A stretch of DNA of 64,000 nt. It comes from Roseateles noduli. Its GTDB lineage: Bacteria; Pseudomonadota; Gammaproteobacteria; Burkholderiales; Burkholderiaceae_C. The position numbers and the translations under genes are program-made. The notes under the pieces were generated by a model that worked only from the letters and a program-made list of their open reading frames with translations, was not told the DNA's origin and did no database searches. Position 1 is the stretch's first letter; the number at the start of each line of letters is the position of its first letter. Shown here piece after piece: positions 26,478 to 35,241 of the stretch. The stretch lies in the NCBI GenBank assembly GCA_002205125.1, contig NIOE01000003.1, positions 372,001 through 436,000 of the forward strand, written 5' to 3'.

Positions 26478-27665
26478 ATGTTCAAGCCTCAGACCATCGC
26501 CCTGATCCAGGCCACGGTGCCGCTGCTGAAGTCGCGCGGCGAAGACATCACGCGGCACTTCTACCGCGCGATGCTGACCGACCATCCGGAGCTGAAGGCC
26601 TTCTTCAACGAGGCGCACCAGGCCGAGGGCACGCAGGCCCGCGCGCTGGCCGGCGCGGTGCTGGCGTATGCGAGCCACATCGACCGCGTCCATGAACTCG
26701 CCCCCGCCCTGCCCCGCATCATCCAGAAGCACGTGGCGCTGGGCGTCCAGCCGGAGCATTACCCGATCGTCGGCGCCTGCCTGCTGGACGCGATCCGCGA
26801 GGTGCTGGGCGCAGACGTCGCCACCGACGAGATCATCGCGGCCTGGGCCGAGGCCTACGGCGCGCTGGCGCAGCTGCTGATCGATGCCGAGGAGCAGGTC
26901 TACGCCGCCACCGCCGCGCTGCCCGGCGGCTGGCGCGGTCAACGCGCCATGGTCGTCGCGCGCAAGGAGCGCGAGAGCGAGCTGATCACGTCCTTCTACC
27001 TGGAGCCGGTCGACGGCCGGCCGCTGCCGCCCTTCCACCCGGGTCAATACCTGACCCTCGTGCTGGACATCGACGGCCGGACGGTGCGCCGCAACTACTC
27101 GCTGTCGGACGCGCCGGGCAAGGCCTGGTACCGCGTCAGCATCAAGCGCGAGGACGGCGGGCTGGTGTCCAACTGGATGCACGACACCGCGGAGGTCGGC
27201 ACGCGCCTCGATGTTCAGGCGCCGGCGGGCGAGTTCACGCTCGATGCCGAGGCGACGCGGCCGCTGGTGCTGGTGACCGGCGGCGTGGGCATCACGCCGG
27301 CGATGGCGATGCTGGAATCGGCGGCGGCCAGCGGCCGGAGCATCCGCTTCATCCACGCGGCGCGCCACGGCGGCGTGCATGCGTTCCGGGAGCGCGTGGA
27401 CCTGCTCGCCGCGGCGCACGAGAACGTCGAGGCGCTCTACGTCTACGACGCGCCGCGCGACGGCGACGAGCCGCACGAGGTCGGCTACGTCACCGATGCG
27501 CTGCTCGCGCGCCTCCTGCCGGAGGACCGCGACGTCGACCTCTACCTGCTCGGCCCCAAGCCCTTCATGCAAGCGGTCTACCGGGCCGGCCGCTCGCTGG
27601 GCATCCCGACGACGCAGCTCCGCTACGAGTTCTTCGGTCCGGCCGAGGAACTGGTCGGCGCCTGA
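26478..27665 (+). CDS. hmp: Flavohaemoglobin (nitric oxide dioxygenase)
   Basis: 395 residues from ATG 26478, which aligns with the E. coli Hmp N-terminus. The globin domain has Tyr29, Gln53 and proximal haem His85 at the same positions as in E. coli. The FAD-binding part contains RRNYSLSDAPG (R-x-Y-S) and the NAD-binding part GGVGITPAMAML, ending with YEFFGPAEEL. It converts NO plus O2 to nitrate using NADPH, in the cytoplasm. The divergent norR and the GT-N7-AC sites predict induction by NO. Confidence 0.96.
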   Translation: MFKPQTIALIQATVPLLKSRGEDITRHFYRAMLTDHPELKAFFNEAHQAEGTQARALAGAVLAYASHIDRVHELAPALPRIIQKHVALGVQPEHYPIVGACLLDAIREVLGADVATDEIIAAWAEAYGALAQLLIDAEEQVYAATAALPGGWRGQRAMVVARKERESELITSFYLEPVDGRPLPPFHPGQYLTLVLDIDGRTVRRNYSLSDAPGKAWYRVSIKREDGGLVSNWMHDTAEVGTRLDVQAPAGEFTLDAEATRPLVLVTGGVGITPAMAMLESAAASGRSIRFIHAARHGGVHAFRERVDLLAAAHENVEALYVYDAPRDGDEPHEVGYVTDALLARLLPEDRDVDLYLLGPKPFMQAVYRAGRSLGIPTTQLRYEFFGPAEELVGA

Positions 27666-27675
27666 ACGCATCCGA

Positions 27676-27693
27676 AGGCACCTGGAGGTGCCT
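27676..27693 (+). terminator. Possible terminator dyad after hmp
   Basis: AGGCACCT-GG-AGGTGCCT is a perfect palindrome 10 nt after the hmp stop codon. There is no T-tract. Position favours a terminator, but a protein-binding site for the downstream isomerase gene is possible. Confidence 0.4.
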
Positions 27694-27838
27694 GAGAGCT
27701 CTCTCCAATCGGCATCGGGCGTCGCGTCCTTGACGCGGCGTCCGACGGTCTCCCGCTAGCATCGTCCGATCCCCTGCCCGGCCGCGAGACACGTCGAGCC
27801 GGTGACAGGGACGACAGGAACGATCCAAGGAGACTCGA

Positions 27839-28672
27839 ATGGACTGCCTCACCCTGAGCGAAGAAGCCGGCGTCGGCCACCTGGTGCTGAACCGGCCCGA
27901 TGCGATGAACACCATGTCGCCGCAGCTGTGGCGCGAGCTGGAGACGGTGCTCGAGCAGCTCCATCGCAGCCCGACGCTGCGGGCGCTGGTGATCTCGTCG
28001 ACGGGGAAGCACTTCAGCGCGGGGATGTCGCTGGAGGTGTTCCAGAACGGCGGCATCCAGCTGGACGACCGCAGCGCCGAGGGTCGTGCGGCCATCGTGG
28101 ACCTGCTGGCCGACATGCAGCAGGCGTTCAACAAGCTCGACGAGCTGCGCGTGCCGACGATCGCGGCGATCCAGGGCGGCTGCATCGGCGGCGCGGTGGA
28201 CCTGGTCGCGGCCTGCGACATCCGCTATGCGGAGACCGGCGCGTTCTTCTGCATCCAGGAGATCAACATCGGCATGGTGGCCGACCTGGGCACGCTGCAG
28301 CGGTTGCCGAAGCTGGTGCCGCTGGGCGTGGTCAAGGAACTCGCGTACACGGGTCGTCGCATGCCGGCGGCGCGGGCGCAGGTGGTGGGGCTGGTGAACG
28401 ATGTCTTCGCGACGCAGGCCGAGTGCGTCGAAGCCGCGCTGCAATGCGCGCGCGAGATCGCGCAGAAGCCGCCGGTGGCGGTCTGGGGCAGCAAGCAGGC
28501 GATCCACTACACGCGCGACCACGGCGTCAAGGACAGCCTGCAGCAGATGGGCTGGCTGCAGGCGGCAATCTGGCAGAACAGGAATCTGATGGAGGCGTTC
28601 GCGGCCGCGCAGGCCAAGCGGCCGACGGCGTTCCCGGATCTGGCGGCGTTGAAGTTCTTCCGGGAAGGTTGA
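27839..28672 (+). CDS. Delta(3,5)-delta(2,4)-dienoyl-CoA isomerase-like crotonase
   Basis: 277 residues, crotonase fold. The oxyanion-hole segments are HFSAGMSLEVF and GGCIGGAVDL. Asp121, Glu141 and Asp149 are spaced 20 and 8 residues apart, exactly as Asp176, Glu196 and Asp204 of the rat dienoyl-CoA isomerase, and the flank INIGMVADLGTLQRLPK is characteristic of that enzyme. It should move double bonds during beta-oxidation of unsaturated fatty acids. AAGGAG precedes ATG 27839. No other beta-oxidation gene is adjacent. Confidence 0.88.
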   Translation: MDCLTLSEEAGVGHLVLNRPDAMNTMSPQLWRELETVLEQLHRSPTLRALVISSTGKHFSAGMSLEVFQNGGIQLDDRSAEGRAAIVDLLADMQQAFNKLDELRVPTIAAIQGGCIGGAVDLVAACDIRYAETGAFFCIQEINIGMVADLGTLQRLPKLVPLGVVKELAYTGRRMPAARAQVVGLVNDVFATQAECVEAALQCAREIAQKPPVAVWGSKQAIHYTRDHGVKDSLQQMGWLQAAIWQNRNLMEAFAAAQAKRPTAFPDLAALKFFREG

Positions 28673-28744
28673 GCGCCATCGGCGCGATCGTCGCGACGTC
28701 GCTCAACGTCCGCCACGTGCGCCGCGCCCTCCGCGGGCACCTCG

Positions 28745-30628
28745 TCAGAAATTCGTCGCCGCGAACTTGACTTCCAGGCCGGTCAGCGTGGCCACGGCCT
28801 GGGCGCAATACTCGCCGCGGTCGGTTTCGCGCCGCAGCATCGCCTCGAGCTCGGCCGCGGGCACGCCCGGGCTGTACAGGAAGCCCTGCAGCAGGTCGCA
28901 TCCCAGGGCACCCAGCACGCGCTCCTGCGCGTCCGTCTCCACGCCTTCGGCGACCACCTTGAGCCGCAGCGTGCGCGCCATCTGCACGATGGCGTGGGCG
29001 ATCGCGCGATCCTCGGCGTCCTCGGCGATGCCGCGCACGAAGCTGCGGTCGATCTTGAGCGTGTCGACCGGGAAGCTGCGCAGCTGCGACAGCGACGAGT
29101 AGCCCGTGCCGAAGTCGTCCACCGCCAGGCGCACGCCGAGCGCCTTGAGCGCCCTCAGCATGGCGACGGTCCGGCCTCCGTCCTGCATCAGCATGCTTTC
29201 AGTGATCTCGAATTCCAGCCGCGTCGGATCGACGCCGGTGTGAGCGATCGCCGCGTCGATGTCGGCGAGCATCGAGGGGTCGCGGAACTGGGCCGGCGAC
29301 AGGTTGATCGCCATGCCGATCGCGGGCAGCCCCGCATCCTGCCAGGCGACCAGCTGCTCGCAAGCCTGGCGCATCACCCAGCGCCCCATCGGCACGACCA
29401 GGCCGGTCTCCTCGGCGATCGGGACGAACTTCGCAGGCGGGATGCTGCCCAGCTGAGGATGCTTCCAGCGCACCAGCGCCTCGACGCCTTCGATCAACCC
29501 CGTGTGCGCCGAGACCTTGGGCTGGTAGTGGACGGACAGCGACTCCGACTCGACGGCCTGGCGCAGCGCGGCCTCGAAGGCCAGACGCTCGACGGAATGG
29601 CGGTTGAGATCCTCGGCGTAGAGCTTGAACGTGCCGCCGCCGTCCTCCTTGGCGTTGTGCATCGCGATGTCGGCGTGCCGCATCAGCGTCTCTTCGTTGC
29701 CGCCGTCCTTGGGACAGAGCGCCACGCCGACGCTGGCGCTCAGGCGCAGTTCGTTGCCGCGGATGCGGCACGGCGCGCCCAGCACGTCGATCAATTGGCG
29801 CGCGGTCGCGCCCAGGGCCGCCGGATCGAGTTCGTCCACCAGCATGGCGAATTCATCGCCGCCCAGGCGCACGACCACGCGATGTGCGCCGACGGCGGTC
29901 TGCAGACGTTCGCCGATCAGGCGCAGGAGCTCGTCGCCGACGACGTGGCCGAGCGAATCGTTGACGTTGCGGAAGCGGTCCAAGCCCAGCATCAGCAGCG
30001 CAAAGCCGCGATCCGACGCCGTGGCCCAGGCGATCTGCTGGCGCAGCAACCGCGACAGCGAAGCGCGATTGGCCAGACCCGTCACGGGATCGGTGAAGGC
30101 CAGGCGCTCGACCTGGGCGGCGGCCTCCTTCGCCATCGCGCTTTCCAGGCGCAGCTCGAACGTGGTCCGTTCCAGTGTCTCGGCCATGGCGTTGAAGGCG
30201 CGACCCAATGCGGCGACCTCGGCGGTGCCTTGCGGGATCAGTCGGGTGCCGAAGCGGCCTTCCGCGAAGGCATCCACGCCGGCGTGCAGGTCTTCGATGG
30301 AGGCGGAGAGCCGGCGCGCCCATCGCGTGCCGACCAGGGCGACCAGCAGCATCACCGCCAGTCCGGTCAGCGCGTTCAGCGCGATCGCATGCGGCGCGAA
30401 GTGGCGCGCTTCGGCCGGTGCGACGTTCTCCAACGATTGCCATTGGAGGCTCACGGCGGCGCCGGTGATCAGCGCCACGGCGGCGCAGGCGCAGAGGACC
30501 AGACCCAGCAGCTTGCGCTGGATCCCATCTGCGGGACCGGCAAGCGGCCACCAGCGCCGGGTCGACGCCGCGCCGGTGGACAGGCTCGGCAGTCCGGGGA
30601 GGATCGGGGTCTGGGCGTTTGACGGCAT
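28745..30628 (-). CDS. Membrane GGDEF-EAL protein (cyclic-di-GMP turnover)
   Basis: 627 residues from ATG 30628, chosen for the GGAG upstream. Two membrane helices (VLCACAAVALITGAAVSL and NALTGLAVMLLVALVG) flank a very short periplasmic loop. A HAMP domain follows, then a diguanylate-cyclase domain with intact RLGGDEFAML and a phosphodiesterase domain with EALVRW, NLSP, ESM and DDFGTGYSSL motifs. Both halves keep their signature residues, so either synthesis or breakdown of c-di-GMP is possible. The short loop suggests that sensing is intramembrane or cytoplasmic. Confidence 0.92.
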   Translation of the reverse strand: MPSNAQTPILPGLPSLSTGAASTRRWWPLAGPADGIQRKLLGLVLCACAAVALITGAAVSLQWQSLENVAPAEARHFAPHAIALNALTGLAVMLLVALVGTRWARRLSASIEDLHAGVDAFAEGRFGTRLIPQGTAEVAALGRAFNAMAETLERTTFELRLESAMAKEAAAQVERLAFTDPVTGLANRASLSRLLRQQIAWATASDRGFALLMLGLDRFRNVNDSLGHVVGDELLRLIGERLQTAVGAHRVVVRLGGDEFAMLVDELDPAALGATARQLIDVLGAPCRIRGNELRLSASVGVALCPKDGGNEETLMRHADIAMHNAKEDGGGTFKLYAEDLNRHSVERLAFEAALRQAVESESLSVHYQPKVSAHTGLIEGVEALVRWKHPQLGSIPPAKFVPIAEETGLVVPMGRWVMRQACEQLVAWQDAGLPAIGMAINLSPAQFRDPSMLADIDAAIAHTGVDPTRLEFEITESMLMQDGGRTVAMLRALKALGVRLAVDDFGTGYSSLSQLRSFPVDTLKIDRSFVRGIAEDAEDRAIAHAIVQMARTLRLKVVAEGVETDAQERVLGALGCDLLQGFLYSPGVPAAELEAMLRRETDRGEYCAQAVATLTGLEVKFAATNF

Positions 30629-31000
30629 GGCGGTACTCCGCAAGGGGGCCAGGCAAAGGACAGCCCATTGTTTCGAGCGGTCTTCGGCCTCGCCAGTGGC
30701 GGATATCGACAGCCTGCGTCGGCAAAGTGCTGACAGCGGCCCCCAGGCGGACTTCCCAGGTCAGTCGCGCAACGCGACGGCGCGCCAGCCGACTTCGGCA
30801 TCGCGCACGACCCCGCCCACCCAATCGACGAAAGGCCATCGCCGCCCGCCCGGCCGTCGCCAGAGGTCGAGTCGTCAACCGGACCAACGGCAAGCCGGGC
30901 GAATGTCTGCGTGAGCGGCATTCGGCGGCGGATCTGGATGCGTTGGGGCTCGCCCGTTGAAGTGCTGGGCAACACCTGGCACTAACCGGTGCGTGGCGGC
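30629..31000. other. Intergenic stretch without a clear gene
   Basis: 372 bases between the GGDEF-EAL gene and the small unknown gene. No convincing coding frame, hairpin or repeat was seen. A plus-strand frame ending at 30960 closes with a protein-like tail (LRERHSAADLDALGLAR) and could be the degraded end of a lost gene, but its upstream part has no coding character. Confidence 0.4.
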
Positions 31001-31285
31001 CTATCGCTCCGGGTAGGCACCGCTCTCTGCGTAGTAGACGACTGCCTCTGCGGCCTCGATACCTGTCTTCCCCTGGTTCAGCAATGCCTCGTAGATTTCA
31101 ACAATCAGGAAGCCTTCCAGGAAGCGCTCGAATCCGGCTTCCTTGAGGGTCGGACTCAAGGTCAATGAGGTGCCAAGCTCGCGCAGGGAACAGGCCTCGG
31201 ATGCCAGGGACCAAGGCCGCTTCGCATAGACGACGTCGTCCACGTGCAGGTCTCTGGGATGCAGAAGAATGTCCCCGAGGTTCAT
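31001..31285 (-). CDS. Hypothetical small protein
   Basis: 94 residues. It begins MNLGDILLHPRDLHVDDVVYAK and ends in an amphipathic helical half (ERFLEGFLIVEIYEALLNQG). The acidic, compact, signal-less character is common in small immunity-type or DUF proteins, but I do not recognise a family and no toxin partner is adjacent. No strong ribosome-binding site precedes ATG 31285. GC content is a little lower than in neighbouring genes. Confidence 0.6.
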   Translation of the reverse strand: MNLGDILLHPRDLHVDDVVYAKRPWSLASEACSLRELGTSLTLSPTLKEAGFERFLEGFLIVEIYEALLNQGKTGIEAAEAVVYYAESGAYPER

Positions 31286-31512
31286 GGCAGCACCGCGTGC
31301 GAAACGTCAATCATCGGCCAGGGTCCATCTCTATCTTCAGAAGAACCCAAGGGAAATGGTGGCCTTCAGTCGATACACATCGGCAATGACGTCTTCCGAG
31401 AAAAATCTTTTCCGTCGACGCATTCCGGTTCAGGGAGGACGCGCGAAGAGAACCAAGAGAACACCTGCCCCCACGCCGGGAGTTCCAACACCCGCCCCGC
31501 CCACAAACGACA

Positions 31513-31543
31513 ACGCCCGCCCTGCTTTCGCAGGAGCGGGCGT
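31513..31543 (-). terminator. Terminator of hupB
   Basis: A 13-bp interrupted stem (ACGCCCGC-CCTGC, loop TTTC, GCAGG-A-GCGGGCGT) lies 27 nt past the hupB stop. On the minus strand it is followed by a T-rich run (TTGTCGTTTGT), fitting an intrinsic terminator. Confidence 0.8.
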
Positions 31544-31569
31544 CGCCCAGTGACAGCAAGCCGGGAGGC

Positions 31570-31845
31570 TTACTTGTTCACCGCATCCTTCAGCGCCTTG
31601 CCGGCGGTGAACTTCGCGACCTTGGAGGCCGGGATGTCCAGCGCTTCGCCGGTGGCGGGGTTCTTGCCGGTACGGGCGGCGCGGTCGCTCACCTTGAAGG
31701 TGCCGAAGCCCACCAGGGCGATCTGGTCGCCCGAAGCCAGCGCTTCGGTGATGGTTTCCAGGGTCGCGTCCAGGGCGGTCGCGGCCACGGCACGGGTCAC
31801 GCCAGCCTTGGTGGCGATGCCTTCGATCAGTTCACTCTTGTTCAT
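31570..31845 (-). CDS. hupB: DNA-binding protein HU
   Basis: 91 residues from ATG 31845; an in-frame TTG just upstream is unlikely. All HU features are present: N-terminal [11 protein letters not shown], the VGFGTFKV strand, [19 protein letters not shown] (the DNA-contact arm with the Asn-Pro tip) and the closing [14 protein letters not shown]. It is a dimeric nucleoid protein that bends DNA. It has its own promoter region and a strong terminator. Confidence 0.96.
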   Translation of the reverse strand: MNKSELIEGIATKAGVTRAVAATALDATLETITEALASGDQIALVGFGTFKVSDRAARTGKNPATGEALDIPASKVAKFTAGKALKDAVNK

Positions 31846-31891
31846 CAATGCTTCCAGTAAAAAACCAGGTTCCGGCTAGCCGGGGCCGGCG

Positions 31892-31897
31892 ATTATC
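31892..31897 (-). promoter_or_regulatory. Probable -10 element of hupB
   Basis: On the minus strand TGATAATC gives GATAAT (5 of 6 to TATAAT) with an extended TG, 47 nt upstream of the hupB start. No good -35 hexamer is visible. An inverted repeat CTCAAACG (31954-31961)/CGTTTGAG (31985-31992) lies further upstream and may bind a regulator. Confidence 0.4.
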
Positions 31898-32060
31898 AGC
31901 CAGTCCTGACCACCCGCCTGTTTGAAGACGCAACCAGCCGCCCCCTTCACCCCCTCAAACGTCCGCATGGCGGATTTCATCGCCCGTTTGAGCGACATTC
32001 CGGCGACATGTCGCCGTCATTCGGGTGGGTTCCGGTCGACGTCCAGCTGCAGCGTGCAAG

Positions 32061-32091
32061 AAAAAAGCCTGGCGCTTTCGCACCAGGCTTT
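32061..32091 (-). terminator. Intrinsic terminator of the metallopeptidase operon
   Basis: AAAGCCTGG (32064-32072) pairs with CCAGGCTTT (32083-32091). On the minus strand the hairpin ends in a run of T residues (complement of AAAAAA at 32061-32066). It is 62 nt past the stop codon at 32153. Confidence 0.85.
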
Positions 32092-32152
32092 CGGGACCCA
32101 TCCTACCCGACCCGCCCGCAAGGGGCCGGCCGGGCGTCGGATCACGCGGGGA

Positions 32153-33628
32153 TTACCAGCCCAGATCCTTCAGCAGCGGCTTGGTCAGGTCCTTCGGCGG
32201 GACCAGAACCAGGCCCAGGTCGGGGCTGATGTTCGGTTCCATCAGCAGGTTCGGCGTGGCCGAGACATCCCAGTGCGACACGGACGAGCCGCCCACCAGC
32301 GGGTTCGGCGTGTACAGCAGCGGGCGACCCAGCGCATCGGCACCGGCGCGGCGGCTCTGATCGACGCCCAGCGAGGCGTTGGCCAGACCCGGCTTCGTGC
32401 GCGTGCCGTAAGGCAGCGCCGCGGTGATCGCGCTGCGCAGCTTGAGGGCATCCGCCTGCGAGACGCTCACCGTCGGGATCACCACCGTCGGGTCGGCGCC
32501 ACCCAGGCCGGGGGCAGCGCCCGCGGCGTTGTTGGCGATGATCACGCCGATCGCTCCCGCGTTCTGGGCGTTCTTGGCCTTGACCGCGAAGCCGCACACG
32601 CCGCGATCGATGATCGCCACCTTGCCCGTCACGGCCGTCGTCAGGGCCGGGCTGAACGGCAGGCAACCCGCGCCGTTGGAATCAGCCGGGACGCTCGCCA
32701 GCGCGCCCAGGTTCATGCCGCTGCTCACCGCAGGACCGAACGAGGCCGTGCCGTAGGCATACAGGCCCGAAGCACCCGGCGCGGATGCCGAGATGCTCAG
32801 CACCGGCGTGGCGCTCAGCATGCCCGCGCCGGCCACCACGTTGGGGCCGATCCAGGCCAGGCCCAGCGGATTCACCGCCGAGGCCTGACGCTCCGGGCTG
32901 GTCATGTTCAGCCAGGTCTTGCCCTGGGTGTTGTCGAACATGAAGCGTTCCCAGATGCTGGGCAGCCCGTCGTCGGTGTAGGCCGTGCCTTGGCGGTTGA
33001 TCCGCTTGCCGGTGGAGGTCTGCACCGACAGCACGCTGAAGCCCAGGCCGTGGCCCAGCTCATGCAGCAGCGTCTCGACGAAGTTCACGCCGGTACCGAA
33101 GTTGCCGTCCACGCCCAGGTAGAACGGCGAACCGGCCAGGCAGTCGCTCTTGCCGAGGTTGATGTTGAACTGCGTCTTGATGTCGACGTTGTTGTAGCCG
33201 GTGGGGTCGGGCTGGCCTTGGCTCAGGTTCACGCCGGACAGCTTGTTGGCCAGCGCCTGCGGGTACCAGGTGTCCGGGGCACCGCCCGGGAAGCCGTACC
33301 AGAAGTTGTAGGCGCTCGCGCTGCCCAGGGTCGCCGACGACGCCGTGCAGGTCAGCGCTTCCCAGCCCGCCGAGACGGTGATGGTGACGTCGCTGTCCAG
33401 CGCCTTCTCCCAGACGTCGGCGACGTACCGGTACACGAACATGCGTTGCTCGCCCAGCGTCGTGCCGGGGTTGCCGCCGACCGGCGTGGCCGGCGTCGGA
33501 TCGTTGAAACCGACACCGACCGGATCGCGGCTCTGGATCACGATGGTGGCGGCCTGCGCCACGCCGGCGCCGCACAGCGCGGCCACGACGGCCGTGCGCA
33601 ACAGGGTCTTCTTGAAGGTCTTCTGCAT
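32153..33628 (-). CDS. Secreted zinc metallopeptidase with PA domain
   Basis: 491 residues. Sec signal peptide ending AQA (about residue 27). The zinc motif HELGHGLGF (189-197) gives two His, the catalytic Glu and, by analogy to metzincins, the GF turn. A protease-associated (PA) domain lies at about 300-400 (VAIIDRGVCGFAVKAKNAQNAG and VVIPTVSVSQADALKLR). The C-terminus (SHWDVSATPNLLMEPNISPD) is typical of secreted proteases of this type. It is the last gene of an operon with a PEP-CTERM protein and a small secreted protein, so a role outside the cell or in surface-matrix processing is likely. Confidence 0.85.
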   Translation of the reverse strand: MQKTFKKTLLRTAVVAALCGAGVAQAATIVIQSRDPVGVGFNDPTPATPVGGNPGTTLGEQRMFVYRYVADVWEKALDSDVTITVSAGWEALTCTASSATLGSASAYNFWYGFPGGAPDTWYPQALANKLSGVNLSQGQPDPTGYNNVDIKTQFNINLGKSDCLAGSPFYLGVDGNFGTGVNFVETLLHELGHGLGFSVLSVQTSTGKRINRQGTAYTDDGLPSIWERFMFDNTQGKTWLNMTSPERQASAVNPLGLAWIGPNVVAGAGMLSATPVLSISASAPGASGLYAYGTASFGPAVSSGMNLGALASVPADSNGAGCLPFSPALTTAVTGKVAIIDRGVCGFAVKAKNAQNAGAIGVIIANNAAGAAPGLGGADPTVVIPTVSVSQADALKLRSAITAALPYGTRTKPGLANASLGVDQSRRAGADALGRPLLYTPNPLVGGSSVSHWDVSATPNLLMEPNISPDLGLVLVPPKDLTKPLLKDLGW

Positions 33629-33631
33629 GGC

Positions 33632-34078
33632 TTACTCCGTGGGCAGGGCCGACTTGGCGGCGGCGGCGCTCTTCATGAACGCTTCGGCTTCTTCCTTGCT
33701 GGCGAAGCAGGCTTCGATCAGCTTGCCGTCGGGTCCGCGGACGATGACGGACTGGCTGGCCATCTCGTCGGTCGCGCGGATGCCGGTGGCGCCGCTGCTG
33801 TGAACCTTCATCTGCGGAGAGATCGCGACGGCGCGCAGCGCGACGCGAGCCTTGGCGGCCGGCACCTGCGCCTGCAGCGCGGCGTGTTCTTCGGCCGTGG
33901 CCGGACGGAGCTTGCCCGTCTCGGCGTCACGCACGACGACGAGGGAATCCTGCGACGCGACGGGCGTGGCAGCGGAGGTTGGCGCAGCGGCGGACGCCGG
34001 CACGGCGGCTTCGTGAGCCTGAGCCGCCAGCGGCAGGGCCGCGGCGATCGCCAGGCCCAGGGAAATGCGGGTGATCAT
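33632..34078 (-). CDS. Small exported protein, post-PEP-CTERM type
   Basis: 148 residues from ATG 34078 with a Sec signal ending AQA, an Ala/Pro/Ser-rich linker and two short motifs (LVVVRDAETGKLRPATAEEHAAL and SVIVRGPDGKLIEACF). The first motif is, from memory, the hallmark of the small exported proteins encoded next to PEP-CTERM proteins and PA-domain peptidases (post-PEP-CTERM). It lies 3 nt upstream of the metallopeptidase gene. AAGGA precedes the start. Function is unknown; a propeptide-like or inhibitory role is conceivable. Confidence 0.65.
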   Translation of the reverse strand: MITRISLGLAIAAALPLAAQAHEAAVPASAAAPTSAATPVASQDSLVVVRDAETGKLRPATAEEHAALQAQVPAAKARVALRAVAISPQMKVHSSGATGIRATDEMASQSVIVRGPDGKLIEACFASKEEAEAFMKSAAAAKSALPTE

Positions 34079-34131
34079 GGTCGTTGTCCTTGCGGAGATG
34101 ACTCGGAAGTTCCGATGATTCGAAACGCGGT

Positions 34132-34770
34132 TCAACGCTGTGCGCGACGGCGGCGGGCGGCCACCAGGCCCAGCAGGCTGACGCCGGCCAGCGCCCAGGT
34201 CGACGGTTCCGGCACGTTCACGACGACGTCGTCGACACCAACCACGTTGGCCGTATCGGCATTGCCGAAATACTGGATCGCGAAACGCGCGCTCGATCCC
34301 AGGCCTTGCCCAGCCAGCAGGAAGCTGTAGCGGGTCCACTCGCCGACGACGGTGATGCTCGCCTGCGGTGCGAAGCTGGCGAAGGCGCCGGCCGCGTCGA
34401 TCAGGCCGTAGGCCAGTTGGTCGACGAATCCCGGCACGCCCTCGCCGCGGGCCCAGAAGGACACTTCCAGGTTCTCTGCCGTCGAGAACACGGGGCTGAT
34501 CAGCCAGCTCGACAGCGTGCCGCCCGCGTCGACGGCGCCGTAGTTGGAGCCGATGTAGGACGTCGGCGCGCCGCTGTGCGCGTTGAACGCGGCCACATTG
34601 CCCTGGAACCAGGCGGGATAGCCGGGGGTGGCCGGCGTGCCCTGATTGGAGATGAGCCAGCCTGGCAGCGTGTTGACGTTGTCGAAACCCTCGTTGATGA
34701 GGGTCGGCCCCGCGTGGGCCGCGGCCGCGGCGCCGACGAGCGCCAGGGCCAGACAGGTCTTCTTGAACAT
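34132..34770 (-). CDS. PEP-CTERM-sorted exported protein (choice-of-anchor J-like)
   Basis: 212 residues. Sec signal peptide ending AHA. The middle is a beta-rich domain with INEGFDN, LPGWLISNQG and LSSWLISPVF, the pattern of choice-of-anchor J proteins. The C-terminus is the complete exosortase signal VPEPSTWALAGVSLLGLVAA followed by an Arg cluster. It is exported, processed by exosortase and probably ends up in extracellular matrix. It is first in an operon with a small exported protein and a metallopeptidase. No exosortase gene is in this window. Confidence 0.9.
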   Translation of the reverse strand: MFKKTCLALALVGAAAAAHAGPTLINEGFDNVNTLPGWLISNQGTPATPGYPAWFQGNVAAFNAHSGAPTSYIGSNYGAVDAGGTLSSWLISPVFSTAENLEVSFWARGEGVPGFVDQLAYGLIDAAGAFASFAPQASITVVGEWTRYSFLLAGQGLGSSARFAIQYFGNADTANVVGVDDVVVNVPEPSTWALAGVSLLGLVAARRRRAQR

Positions 34771-35175
34771 GTTCTACGTCCTTCTTCAGGATGAAGGTGG
34801 GATGTCCACCTGGACTTGGACGACGGCGCACCGTGATGCGGGGCGCCGTCTTGACTGCTGATGGCCGGCGGGAGGACGACCTTCGGGCGTGTCGATTCTG
34901 TGACTCTTGTCACGGAGAGCACGAGGGGGTAGCGCCGCGATTCCCCCTTGGTGCGGGGGTGGTTCTTTCCCTAGGAGGTGACTCTTTCGGGCGGGTCGGC
35001 GGGCCTGGGAAGGCCCCTCGCCGGGGTCAGGACTTGCCGGCACGGCCCTGTCGCCGCGGGCGCAAACGCCGCGCAAACGCATCCGCATTGGGGATGCGGG
35101 AAGCCCTGGCCCTGCGCGCGGGCCGCTCGCGGGCGGCGGCTTCCGCCCGCGCCGGGCGAAGGCCGTTTCACGCCG

Positions 35176-35220
35176 GATTCACACCGCCCGGGGCCGAGTG
35201 TGGCGGGCTCGGTGTAAATC
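35176..35220. promoter_or_regulatory. Inverted repeat GATTYACACCG
   Basis: GATTCACACCG (35176-35186) and CGGTGTAAATC (35210-35220) are inverted copies with one mismatch in 11, 23 bases apart. It lies in the gap between divergent genes, 197 bp before the hydrolase start. The spacing suits a looping or multimeric regulator; a hairpin is also possible. Confidence 0.4.
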
Positions 35221-35241
35221 CCGATGGGCAATGGCGGGCGA

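Noticed and set aside
30619-30960. Plus-strand frame ending LRERHSAADLDALGLAR as a gene
   Set aside because: Only the last residues look protein-like; it overlaps the start of the GGDEF-EAL gene and has no plausible start.
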